Assembly: GCA_023667285.1 (NCBI GenBank)
Contig: JAMPAK010000003.1
Location: 1 to 64,000, forward strand
Direction: 5' to 3'
Length of the DNA: 64,000 bases
DNA from: Muribaculaceae bacterium
Lineage (GTDB): Bacteria > Bacteroidota > Bacteroidia > Bacteroidales > Muribaculaceae
How positions within the stretch are numbered: the stretch's first letter is position 1; each line of letters opens with the position of its first letter. Shown in pieces: positions 35,567-43,631 of this stretch. The position numbers were made by a program, and so were the translations under genes. The notes under the pieces are model-generated. The model worked only from the letters and a program-made list of their open reading frames with translations. It searched no databases and was not told where the DNA came from.

Positions 35567-38334
35567 GAACATTGAATAAAGCCTTATTTTTCTCTTTGCT
35601 GCCACTATCGCTAGCGGCCTCCTCTCCCACAGATTGGTATGAGCCAACAGTTGAGAACCGCCCATTTGTGCGTTGGTGGTGGCTCGGGAGTGCGGTCGAC
35701 CCCGAAGGTCTGACCTACAACCTCTCAGAGTTTGCCCGTCAGGGCCTCGGAGGTGTTGAGATTACACCCATCTACGGAGTGAAGGGCAATGAGAGCAACG
35801 ACATCCCTTATCTCTCTGACAAGTGGATGGACATGCTCCGCCACACCACCGCGGAGTCAAAACGTTTGGGTCTCCAGGTCGACATGAACAATGGCACAGG
35901 GTGGCCATTTGGAGGCCCTGAGGTCACCACGGAAGAGAGCGCCCGTAAACAGATTATCGAGAAATGGACTCTCCCCGGAGGCCATCGCCACGACATCGCC
36001 ATAGCCCCCTCCGACGCCAAGCAACAGCCAGTGGCAAATCTCCAGAAAGTGATTGCCGTGCGTGGCGACAAGCGCTTAGACATAACCGACAGTGTCAAAG
36101 ATGGCCGATTGGACTGGAAGGCTCCTGCCGGTGATGACTGGACAATCTATGCCCTCTTCAACGGACGCACATTCCAGAAAGTGAAACGCGCCGCGCCCGG
36201 CGGTGAGGGATATGTGGTGAATCACTATGACAGCCTGGCTGTCAAAAAGTATCTCGACCGTTTCGACCGAGCCTTCAAGGGCCGGGAAGACATTATCCCT
36301 AACACATTCTTCAACGACTCTTATGAAGTCTACGGCTCCGACTGGACAGAAGGCCTTCTGGATCAGTTTGAGGCTGAGAATGGCTATAGACTCGAGAAAT
36401 ACCTCCCAGAGTTCGCCGACTACGACAACGACAGCGAGCTCCGCGCCCGTGTTGTCAGCGACTATCGCCGCACACTCGGCAACATGCTCAAGACTCACTT
36501 CACCGATGTATGGACCGAATGGGCCCATAGTCACGGCGCCAGGATACGCAACCAGTCACATGGCTCCCCGGCAAACATCATCGACCTCTACGCTGAGGTT
36601 GACATACCGGAGTGTGAGTCGTTCGGCACACCTGACTTCGACATCCCCGGACTGCACCGCAGCGGCCCCACCCGTCCTAACGATGCTGAGCCCATAGTGT
36701 TGAAACTCGCTTCTTCCGCCGCTCATCTTGCCGGGAAACCCCTCACATCTGCCGAGGCGCTCACATGGTACACTGAGCACTTCCACACCTCGCTATCATG
36801 GGCCAAGCCCATGATAGACATGATGATAGCCGCCGGTGTGAACCACATCTATTTCCATGGCGCCCCCTATTCACCCAAGGGTGTCGAGTTCCCTGGATGG
36901 ATGTTCTATGCCTCTGTCAACATGTCCCCCACCAACTCATTTTGGGACAATGCCTCAGGCTTCTTCAATTATATCAGCAAGGCTCAGGCGTTTGCTACTG
37001 CCGGAAGTCCCGACGCTGATTTCCTGCTCTATTTCCCATATGACGACATCATCCACCGTCAGAGCGGACGTCCCTACATGATGTTTGCCATCCACAACAT
37101 GCACAAGTCTATGCCCGATGTCAAAGATGCCGGAAATGCTGTGGTCGACGCCGGATATGACATGGATTTTGTCTCAGACTCACTCCTGTCAGTGCTCAGT
37201 GTACGCCCCGACGGCACAATCAGCTCCAAGGGTGACACACACCACAAAGCAATAATCGTCCCCGGAGTGAAAATGATGCAGCCTCAGACCATGCGCAGGC
37301 TGCTCTCCCTTGCCAAGGATGGCGCCACCGTGATCTTCACCGGCAATATCCCCTCAGATGTCCCCGGCCTGGGTCACCTCGATGAGCGACGCAAAGCACT
37401 CAAGGACGCCTCATCATCCCTCAAGCCGTGGGCCGATGGCCTCTCATATTCCTTGGGCAAAGGCAAGATTATCTATGCCCCCACAGTCAGGGATGCACTT
37501 GCTCTCTCAGGCGTCAAGCCGGAACCGGCTCGTGCAGGAGGTCTCTCCATGATGCGTCGCCGCAATGACGAGGGTGGCTACAACTACTTCATGACACTGC
37601 TCACGAACAATCCCATCGACGGCCCTGTCCAACTCGCCACTCCCGCTAAGAGCGCCATCATCTACAACCCGCTCACCGGAGTCAGAGGCATGGCCGAGGT
37701 CGGTGTCGGAACGGAAGGAAACGCCACTGTCCGTCTGCAGATGCGCCCCGGAGAGACTCTTATGGTCAAGACCCTGCCTGACGTTGTCGAGGGAGAGACG
37801 TGGCAATATATCAGCCATCGCGGTGAGCCTATTGACATCAACAGTGGATGGCTCCTCTCCTTCCCAAAGAGCGATCCTGAGGTTGCAGACACTTTTGCCA
37901 TCGATACCGTCATACCATGGACCTCACTGCCAGACCCACGCATGCAGGTCAACTCTGCCACTGGCCGATATGAGGTGGAGTTCACCTTGCCCGACATCCC
38001 TGAGGCAGCCAACTGGGAACTCTCGTTGGCCGACCTTCGGGAATCAGCCCGTATCATGGTCAACGGCAACGACGCCGGAACCATCTGGGCAGTCCCCTTC
38101 ACGCTCAACATAGGCAAATATCTCAAGCCGGGTGTCAACCGTCTCACCATCGACGTCACCAACCTGCAGGCCAACCGTATCCGCGACTATGAGAAGCGCG
38201 GTGTTGAGTGGCGCAAGTTCAAGGACGCAAACATCGCCAGTGTCACAAACGCCAAGACATTCTCATTTGGCGATTGGGATGTGACTCCATCCGGACTTAA
38301 CTCTCACGTAACTATTACCCCTATCTATTATTAA
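35563..38334 (+). CDS. Alpha-L-rhamnosidase, GH106 family
   Basis: The 923-residue exported protein opens with RPFVRWWWLGSAVDPEGLTYNLSEFARQGLGGVEITPIYG-type sequence (about 26-65), the hallmark of GH106, followed by DMNNGTGWPFGGPEV. The long TIM-barrel region is followed by a C-terminal jelly-roll domain with NGNDAGTIWAVPF (about 840-852). GH106 enzymes remove terminal alpha-L-rhamnose from pectic glycans. The released rhamnose would feed the rha operon 6 kb away. It overlaps the DUF4450 gene by 4 nt. Confidence 0.9.
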   Translation: MRTLNKALFFSLLPLSLAASSPTDWYEPTVENRPFVRWWWLGSAVDPEGLTYNLSEFARQGLGGVEITPIYGVKGNESNDIPYLSDKWMDMLRHTTAESKRLGLQVDMNNGTGWPFGGPEVTTEESARKQIIEKWTLPGGHRHDIAIAPSDAKQQPVANLQKVIAVRGDKRLDITDSVKDGRLDWKAPAGDDWTIYALFNGRTFQKVKRAAPGGEGYVVNHYDSLAVKKYLDRFDRAFKGREDIIPNTFFNDSYEVYGSDWTEGLLDQFEAENGYRLEKYLPEFADYDNDSELRARVVSDYRRTLGNMLKTHFTDVWTEWAHSHGARIRNQSHGSPANIIDLYAEVDIPECESFGTPDFDIPGLHRSGPTRPNDAEPIVLKLASSAAHLAGKPLTSAEALTWYTEHFHTSLSWAKPMIDMMIAAGVNHIYFHGAPYSPKGVEFPGWMFYASVNMSPTNSFWDNASGFFNYISKAQAFATAGSPDADFLLYFPYDDIIHRQSGRPYMMFAIHNMHKSMPDVKDAGNAVVDAGYDMDFVSDSLLSVLSVRPDGTISSKGDTHHKAIIVPGVKMMQPQTMRRLLSLAKDGATVIFTGNIPSDVPGLGHLDERRKALKDASSSLKPWADGLSYSLGKGKIIYAPTVRDALALSGVKPEPARAGGLSMMRRRNDEGGYNYFMTLLTNNPIDGPVQLATPAKSAIIYNPLTGVRGMAEVGVGTEGNATVRLQMRPGETLMVKTLPDVVEGETWQYISHRGEPIDINSGWLLSFPKSDPEVADTFAIDTVIPWTSLPDPRMQVNSATGRYEVEFTLPDIPEAANWELSLADLRESARIMVNGNDAGTIWAVPFTLNIGKYLKPGVNRLTIDVTNLQANRIRDYEKRGVEWRKFKDANIASVTNAKTFSFGDWDVTPSGLNSHVTITPIYY

Positions 38335-38338
38335 TCCC

Positions 38339-39481
38339 ATGAAAAGATTATTCAGTGCCCTGCTCTGCGCCCTCATGTTGGTGCCGGTAGTAAACGCCGC
38401 CGAGAATTCAACCAAACTCCCGCCGCGTGCAGAGACCCTCAAGACCCTCATCAAGGTCAACGACCACTATCTCAAGAAACACCCCGATCCCCTTCAGGGA
38501 ATCCCCTACTACTCGCGCAAGAAGGTCTACGAGGCCAACATCTGGACCCGTGGAGTCTACTTCGAAGGCCTGATGGCTCTCTATTCCATCTACCCTGACA
38601 ACCGTTATCTCGACTATGCCACAGAATGGGCCGATGGCTTCAACTGGGGCTTCCGCCGCGATGACACAGCCACCCGTAACGCCGACAACTATTGCTGCGC
38701 GCAGACCTATATAGACCTCTACCGTCTCACCCCTGAGCCTAAGATGCTCACCAAGACACGCGCCAACACCAATATGCTCATCAACACTCCACAAAATGAT
38801 GACTGGACATGGATTGACGCAATCCAGATGGGTATGCCCGTCCTCGCCAAAATGGGTCATGACACCGGCGACCGCCGCTACTACGACAAGGCATACAACA
38901 TGTATAAATGGAGCCGCGACACTCTCGCAGGTGGTCTTTTCAACGAGAAAGACGGCCTGTGGTGGCGAGACAAAGACTTTGTACCACCCTACAAGACACC
39001 TAACGGCAAGCAGTGCTACTGGAGCCGCGGCAACGGCTGGGTAGTCGCCGCACTCGTGAAAGTGCTTGAGGAGATTCCCGCCGATGACCCCTATCGACCC
39101 CTCTATGAGGCCGACCTGAAGGCCATGATTGAGGCTGCCGCCAAATGCCAGCGTGAAGATGGATTCTGGAATGTCTCACTCGCTGACCCGGACGATTTCG
39201 GAGGCAAGGAGCTCACCGGCACCGCCCTCTTCGTCTATGGCACCGCCTATGGTATACGCAAAGGCCTGGTAGATGCCAAGAAATATATGCCCGTTGTGGC
39301 CAAAGGCTGGAACGCCATGGTCAATGAGGCTGTGCACCCCGACGGCTATCTGGGCTATGTCCAGGGCACCGGCAAGGAACCAAAGGATGGGCAGCCCGTG
39401 GCTTACGACTCTAAGCCCGACTTTGACGATTATGGCACAGGATGCTTCCTGCTCGCCGGCTCGGAGGTCTACAAGCTCTGA
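38339..39481 (+). CDS. Unsaturated rhamnogalacturonyl hydrolase, GH105 family
   Basis: A 380-residue exported (alpha/alpha)6-barrel protein (YteR/RhiN family). It has a signal peptide ending near residue 20, the WTRGVYFEGLMALYSIYPD segment, WTWIDAIQMGMPVLAKMG with the catalytic Asp, and CYWSRGNGWVVAALVKVLE. It removes the unsaturated uronic acid left by rhamnogalacturonan lyases. It starts 4 bp after the GH106 gene and is the last gene of the operon. Confidence 0.92.
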   Translation: MKRLFSALLCALMLVPVVNAAENSTKLPPRAETLKTLIKVNDHYLKKHPDPLQGIPYYSRKKVYEANIWTRGVYFEGLMALYSIYPDNRYLDYATEWADGFNWGFRRDDTATRNADNYCCAQTYIDLYRLTPEPKMLTKTRANTNMLINTPQNDDWTWIDAIQMGMPVLAKMGHDTGDRRYYDKAYNMYKWSRDTLAGGLFNEKDGLWWRDKDFVPPYKTPNGKQCYWSRGNGWVVAALVKVLEEIPADDPYRPLYEADLKAMIEAAAKCQREDGFWNVSLADPDDFGGKELTGTALFVYGTAYGIRKGLVDAKKYMPVVAKGWNAMVNEAVHPDGYLGYVQGTGKEPKDGQPVAYDSKPDFDDYGTGCFLLAGSEVYKL

Positions 39482-39503
39482 CCCATCTATATCCCCCACT
39501 CAT

Positions 39504-39543
39504 AAATCCGCAATACTCCTCAAATCGGGGGTATTGCGGATTT
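39504..39543 (+). terminator. Terminator of the rhamnosidase operon
   Basis: A 17-bp stem (39504-39520 with 39527-39543, two G-T pairs) and a 6-nt loop, 23 bp after the GH105 stop. Confidence 0.8.
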
Positions 39544-39590
39544 GTCTTGAGAAAAATATCCTCATTTCACTAAATTTCAGACCAAAAACA

Positions 39591-39622
39591 GTTGGTTGGC
39601 ATTGATTTTTTCGCTAACTTTG
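39591..39622 (+). promoter_or_regulatory. Promoter of rpmE2
   Basis: GTTG (39591-39594), 20-bp spacer, TAACTTTG (39615-39622). The start site is near 39629, leaving a leader of about 75 nt. Confidence 0.72.
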
Positions 39623-39704
39623 CACCGCCATTACGAATCGAGGCGTCTTACCAACGCCAAGTTCAAACAACAAGAAACTCTCAACCATCTATTCATTAGA
39701 TAAA

Positions 39705-39959
39705 ATGAAAGCAGACATCCATCCCTCCAATTACCGCGAAGTGGTGTTCAAAGACATGTCAAACGATGAGATCTTCATCACTCGCTCCACTGTCGCCTCA
39801 AAGGAGACCATCGAAGTTGACGGCGTGACATATCCCCTCGTGAAACTCGAAATCACCTCTTCGTCACACCCCTTCTTCACCGGCAAACAGAAACTCGTCG
39901 ACACCGCTGGTCGTGTTGACAAGTTCATGAGCCGCTACGGCAACCGTCGCAAGAAATAA
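39705..39959 (+). CDS. rpmE2: 50S ribosomal protein L31, type B
   Basis: The 84-residue protein reads [20 protein letters not shown] and ends [13 protein letters not shown], a clear type-B L31. It lacks the CxxC zinc motif of type A. It is a single-gene unit with its own promoter and terminator. Confidence 0.97.
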   Translation: MKADIHPSNYREVVFKDMSNDEIFITRSTVASKETIEVDGVTYPLVKLEITSSSHPFFTGKQKLVDTAGRVDKFMSRYGNRRKK

Positions 39960-39982
39960 TCCATATCCCCTGTATGGAATCA

Positions 39983-40018
39983 AATCAGGCAACCACCCTT
40001 CCGGGCGATTGCCTGATT
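39983..40018. terminator. Convergent terminator after rpmE2
   Basis: AATCAGGCAA (39983-39992) pairs with TTGCCTGATT (40009-40018), with further inner pairs. It lies between the ends of rpmE2 and the glutaminase-like gene. Confidence 0.78.
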
Positions 40019-40044
40019 CTTTCTATATATGTCAGATTCATGGA

Positions 40045-40977
40045 TTAGCATGTCTTGAAGGCATTAAGCCCAAGTTTGAGGGCTATATCCCTCAGGGCCA
40101 TCGCAGCCTTGGCTGGAATCTTGCCACCTATCAGTTCCGGTGAGAACGCTGCTATCGAGCCGAACCCCGGCAGGACTGCCATGAAACCGCCGCCATAGCC
40201 CATGATGGCGGGGAGACCGGTGATGAGCATCCACATCTTGTGAGTATGGTGCGTCCCGGTTACCGCTATCATCGACACCAAGGGTGCAGCGAGTCCTCCA
40301 TCAAAAACCGGTGTCTTCGTGACGGGATTGACACCGTCAGCCGCAATTGTGGCTCCCATCTCAGCCAGCTGCCCAGTAGTGACAAGCATCGACTCGAGCT
40401 TGGTATAGAGGTCTACTGCGATATTAGTGTCGTCATAGAGTTCATAGCCCGCTGCTGCCAGCGTATTGGCCACATTCTTCTCTCGGGCAAGGTTGACATT
40501 TGCCTCATAGAGTTTATCATCAAGCACAGGCGATGTCCCCATCAGATTTATCATCGTGTCAGAAAGAATCTTCATCTTACCGTCGGCGTCGCCCACAGGC
40601 TCCACCAGGCTGAGCAGCCTCAGGCTCTTGGCATGCACCCCGTTGGGACGTATGGAAGACGGCTTGTCGTCAGCCGAACACTTGCACGGACACTTGTCAT
40701 ATCTCAATTTCTTTACCAGGTCAGTCACCGGCATCTGGGTCAATGCCTGCAGATATGTCGGGACACGAAGGATGGCGCCCATGGCAAACTGGGCGTCAGT
40801 GTCGCCCACATCAATCTTTGTTCCGTCCACCAGACGAGCCGAGATTCCAAACCGGCCTGCATTCATATCGGCCACACGGGGAGATGGTGCCATCCCGTCT
40901 ATCTGAAGTGTCTTGTACTGTTCGTAAGCCTCTGAGATTGCTGCCTTCACGTCGGCAGACTTGATGTTTCTTTCCAT
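40045..40977 (-). CDS. Glutaminase-fold protein with degenerate active site
   Basis: Reading from MERNIK (start 40977) gives 310 residues that align by eye with bacterial glutaminase A: FGISARLVDGTKIDVGDTDAQF (43-64), YDDTNIAVDLYT (181-192), a GATIAADGVNPVTKTPVFD stretch (208-226), YGGGFMAVLPGFGSIAAFSP (261-280) and KLGLNAF (301-307). The catalytic QSxSK motif is replaced by GAILR (67-71): Ser becomes Ala68 and Lys becomes Arg71. The FNS and NAGAI regions are replaced by a Cys-rich insert (KCPCKC, 95-100), and the GMY/GFY active-site tyrosine motif reads GTHH (241-244). It is probably not a glutaminase. The frame extends upstream to 41031, but MERNIK matches the family start. No promoter match was found. 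Confidence 0.82.
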   Translation of the reverse strand: MERNIKSADVKAAISEAYEQYKTLQIDGMAPSPRVADMNAGRFGISARLVDGTKIDVGDTDAQFAMGAILRVPTYLQALTQMPVTDLVKKLRYDKCPCKCSADDKPSSIRPNGVHAKSLRLLSLVEPVGDADGKMKILSDTMINLMGTSPVLDDKLYEANVNLAREKNVANTLAAAGYELYDDTNIAVDLYTKLESMLVTTGQLAEMGATIAADGVNPVTKTPVFDGGLAAPLVSMIAVTGTHHTHKMWMLITGLPAIMGYGGGFMAVLPGFGSIAAFSPELIGGKIPAKAAMALRDIALKLGLNAFKTC

Positions 40978-41053
40978 TATTATTCTGGTTTTGATTTCAT
41001 GTTTTGTACTTTCAACAAGCCGGCTACCCATAGGTTGACTCTCAGAGCCAGGA

Positions 41054-41096
41054 TTTTCAACTTTTTAACCCCCACAGATGTTTATTAAGAAACATT
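41054..41096 (+). promoter_or_regulatory. Leader element shared with 45558-45614
   Basis: TTTTCAACTTTTTAACCC followed by CCACAGATGTT and an inverted repeat ATGTTT/AAACAT (41078-41095). The same blocks occur before the DUF2156 gene. The ATG inside the block (41078) is in frame with the following gene in both cases. Confidence 0.5.
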
Positions 41097-41110
41097 CAGC
41101 CCTTCACGTC

Positions 41111-41560
41111 ATGATTTCACGTTTTATAAACACCATCATTCTGTTGGCTCTCACAGCCATTCTTCCCTCATGCTCATCTTCAGAGGCTTGGGATTCTCTC
41201 CCATCGGCCATCACCGACTTCATTTCACAGTATTATCCCGGAAGCAATGTCTCAGACTACACCACATTCTCCGACGGCTCCATCAGCGTGAAGATCACCA
41301 ACGGCGCCTCCATGAGGTTCAACTCGGACTATCAGTGGACTGAGATTGACGGCAACGGAGTGACTCTCCCCGAAGTCCTCGCATACGACCAATTCCCCCC
41401 GGAACTGTTCGCCTACCTGCAATCCACATCACAGCAGAGGCAGGTCTATGAGGTGAAACGTGACCGCAAATACTATAAACTGACCATGCTCGACACCGTC
41501 TTAACCTACGAGATACAGACCGGCCGCATAACATATCCCGGCGAAAACCCCGCCTCCTGA
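41111..41560 (+). CDS. PepSY-like lipoprotein
   Basis: From the ATG at 41111 the protein is 149 residues with a clear lipoprotein signal (ALTAILPSC, Cys21). The mature part, with LPSAITDFISQYYPGSNVSDY, then ISVKITNGASMRFNSDYQWTEID, is the pattern of the PepSY-like (formerly DUF2874) putative beta-lactamase-inhibitor-like family of Bacteroidetes. The function is unknown; cell-envelope location is inferred. An in-frame ATG at 41078 lies inside a shared leader element. Confidence 0.8.
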   Translation: MISRFINTIILLALTAILPSCSSSEAWDSLPSAITDFISQYYPGSNVSDYTTFSDGSISVKITNGASMRFNSDYQWTEIDGNGVTLPEVLAYDQFPPELFAYLQSTSQQRQVYEVKRDRKYYKLTMLDTVLTYEIQTGRITYPGENPAS

Positions 41561-41598
41561 TAAAATGGCTCGGACAATGAACATTATTTAGCATAAAA

Positions 41599-41629
41599 TT
41601 TCAATATACAATTAATTTCCCTAACTTTG
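41599..41629 (+). promoter_or_regulatory. Promoter of the GH43-type gene
   Basis: TTTC (41599-41602, 3 of 4), 19-bp spacer, TAACTTTG (41622-41629). The following leader ends in TATCCTTAAATCTCA (41644-41658), shared with 30226-30240. Confidence 0.65.
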
Positions 41630-41657
41630 CACACACGAACAACTATCCTTAAATCTC

Positions 41658-43436
41658 ATGAAAACCATCTCGTCACAACTCTTGAACGCATTGTGCCTGA
41701 TTGTCTCCTTGACACTCTCTGCACAGCAGAAAACTCACATCCAGAATGACACCTTCTGGTACACCACCGACAACCAACCCATTTTCACTCCCGGTGGTGG
41801 CATCTTCACATTCACTGACACCGAGACCGGCAAGGAGCAATACTATTGGTATGGCGTGAAATACCAGGAATTTGTCGACTATGTCCCCGATGCGCTTGTG
41901 GCCAGCAACAGTAACATCACCAATTTCGTGTCAGTGACATGCTACAAGTCGGACGACCTCCTCAACTGGACATTTGTCAACGACATCGTCACAAAGGAAA
42001 CTCTCCCAGACTTCGGATGGTGGATGGGTCGCTGCGGAGTGGCATACGTCAAAGAACAGAAAAAATATGCCCTCTTCATCCAGTATAACGACCTGGTGGG
42101 AGTCTTCACATGCGACACCCCGGGTGGCAACTATTCCTTCCACCAGACTATCGACATGAAGGCCAAAATCAGCACCACCAACACTGGAGACCAGACAGTT
42201 TTCACCGACGAAGACGGTCAGTCATATCTCTGCTACTCAAAGGCAAGCGGCCGCAACAGAATGTACATATCTAAAATTGGTGTGACTGAGGAAGGCAAAA
42301 TCGGCCTGTTAGACTGCAACAAAATCTACGATGGCTCCGGACGTGAAGGCAACTGCATGTTCAAATACAAAAACAAATACTATGTCTGCGCATCAGACCT
42401 CTATGGATGGAATGCCTCAAACCTCTACTACCTTGAGGCCGAGAACATATACGGCCCATACACCCCCACCAACAGCATGAAGAAAATGCCCGGAGCCGAG
42501 AACGACTATGGTCACGTCACCCAGACAGGATTCTTCTTCACCGTTAGAGGCTCTGAGGAAGAGACTGTCATAGCATGCGGCGACCGCTGGGCCGGTTTTG
42601 CAGGAAACGGCAATGGTTTCACCCAGTGGTGTCCCATCTCCTTCGACAATGGCACCCCCTACTTCAACTCACTCAGTCAATGGACCATCGACCACAAGAC
42701 AGGCCGCTGGAGCGTAGGCCCTCTCAACAACTACGCCGTCAACTGGAGCTTTGAGGCTGACCGTGTCTCAATCCCCAGCAGCAGCAAGCCCTCTCAGTCA
42801 TTCCTCAGAGGCTGGACCACCGAGGTCATTTCCGGCAACAAGGTGGCCATCGGTGGCGCCAACACCCCTACCCTCAACACCAAAAACTCCTCAACAGACC
42901 GCAAGACCGTGATGGGCAACTTCTCAATGAACATCTCAGACAAAACCGATTTTAAGCGCAAGGTCTATCAAACTATCAAATCCACAGACCGCGTCAAAAT
43001 CAACGATGGTGTCTACGCCCTCAAAGCCAAGGTCAAATGCGGCAGCAACTTCAACGAGATGGTCATGTATGCCGTCAGCCCAAACAAGACAAACCTCAGT
43101 TACCAGACCGACATCCCCAACACCAACGGTGAATGGTCTACCATCGAGATTCCTGAAATCAAGGTGATGGGCGGCTCTGTGGAAATCGGATTCACAGCCG
43201 ATGGCAAACCCAACGCACAGTGCAAGATTGACGACGTGGAGCTCACATGGGTCCGCAACATGACCGACGAGGAAATATCATCATCATTATTCATCCCCAA
43301 GACAAACGGCGCAATAACCACCGAATACTACAGCCTCGAGGGACGCCGCCACAACAAACCTCAACCAGGATTCAACATCAAAGTGACCACTCAGGGCGAC
43401 ACCAGATCAGTCTCTAAAATCTATCACCGCGAATAA
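41658..43436 (+). CDS. Secreted GH43-type five-bladed propeller protein
   Basis: 592 residues with a signal peptide (cleavage near LSAQ, 20-23). The propeller region (about 25-350) has GGGIFTF...YYWYG (about 49-65), SDDLLNWTFVND, DQTVFTDEDGQSYLCYS, REGNCMFKYKNKYYVCASD and GPYTPTNS, matching the GH43 subfamilies that act on galactans and arabinans. A carbohydrate-binding-like beta-sandwich follows (about 365-545). The last 40 residues (YYSLEGRRHNKPQPGFNIKV and onward) look like a truncated Por-secretion-type tail. The substrate is not certain; a pectin side chain is likely from context. Confidence 0.78.
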   Translation: MKTISSQLLNALCLIVSLTLSAQQKTHIQNDTFWYTTDNQPIFTPGGGIFTFTDTETGKEQYYWYGVKYQEFVDYVPDALVASNSNITNFVSVTCYKSDDLLNWTFVNDIVTKETLPDFGWWMGRCGVAYVKEQKKYALFIQYNDLVGVFTCDTPGGNYSFHQTIDMKAKISTTNTGDQTVFTDEDGQSYLCYSKASGRNRMYISKIGVTEEGKIGLLDCNKIYDGSGREGNCMFKYKNKYYVCASDLYGWNASNLYYLEAENIYGPYTPTNSMKKMPGAENDYGHVTQTGFFFTVRGSEEETVIACGDRWAGFAGNGNGFTQWCPISFDNGTPYFNSLSQWTIDHKTGRWSVGPLNNYAVNWSFEADRVSIPSSSKPSQSFLRGWTTEVISGNKVAIGGANTPTLNTKNSSTDRKTVMGNFSMNISDKTDFKRKVYQTIKSTDRVKINDGVYALKAKVKCGSNFNEMVMYAVSPNKTNLSYQTDIPNTNGEWSTIEIPEIKVMGGSVEIGFTADGKPNAQCKIDDVELTWVRNMTDEEISSSLFIPKTNGAITTEYYSLEGRRHNKPQPGFNIKVTTQGDTRSVSKIYHRE

Positions 43437-43481
43437 ACTCCATTCAACGCTCCGAACAACTCACATTCACCACACTCATCC

Positions 43482-43519
43482 ACACGACACATCGGCTCAG
43501 GCCGTTGAGTCGTGTTTTT
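43482..43519 (+). terminator. Terminator after the GH43-type gene
   Basis: ACACGAC (43482-43488) pairs with GTCGTGT (43509-43515), with an inner CGGC/GCCG stem, followed by TTTTT. Confidence 0.8.
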
Positions 43520-43570
43520 ATTATTCTGAAAATTCCATGCCTTAAAGCACATAAATTCCCAGAATTTTCA

Positions 43571-43578
43571 TAACTTTG
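43571..43578 (+). promoter_or_regulatory. -7 box of the pectate lyase gene
   Basis: TAACTTTG 53 bp before the chosen ATG. No good -33 box was seen. Confidence 0.6.
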
Positions 43579-43631
43579 CAATATTATTGCCATCGAAAAC
43601 TTACCTTATTTTTTACAATAACCCCATCTAC

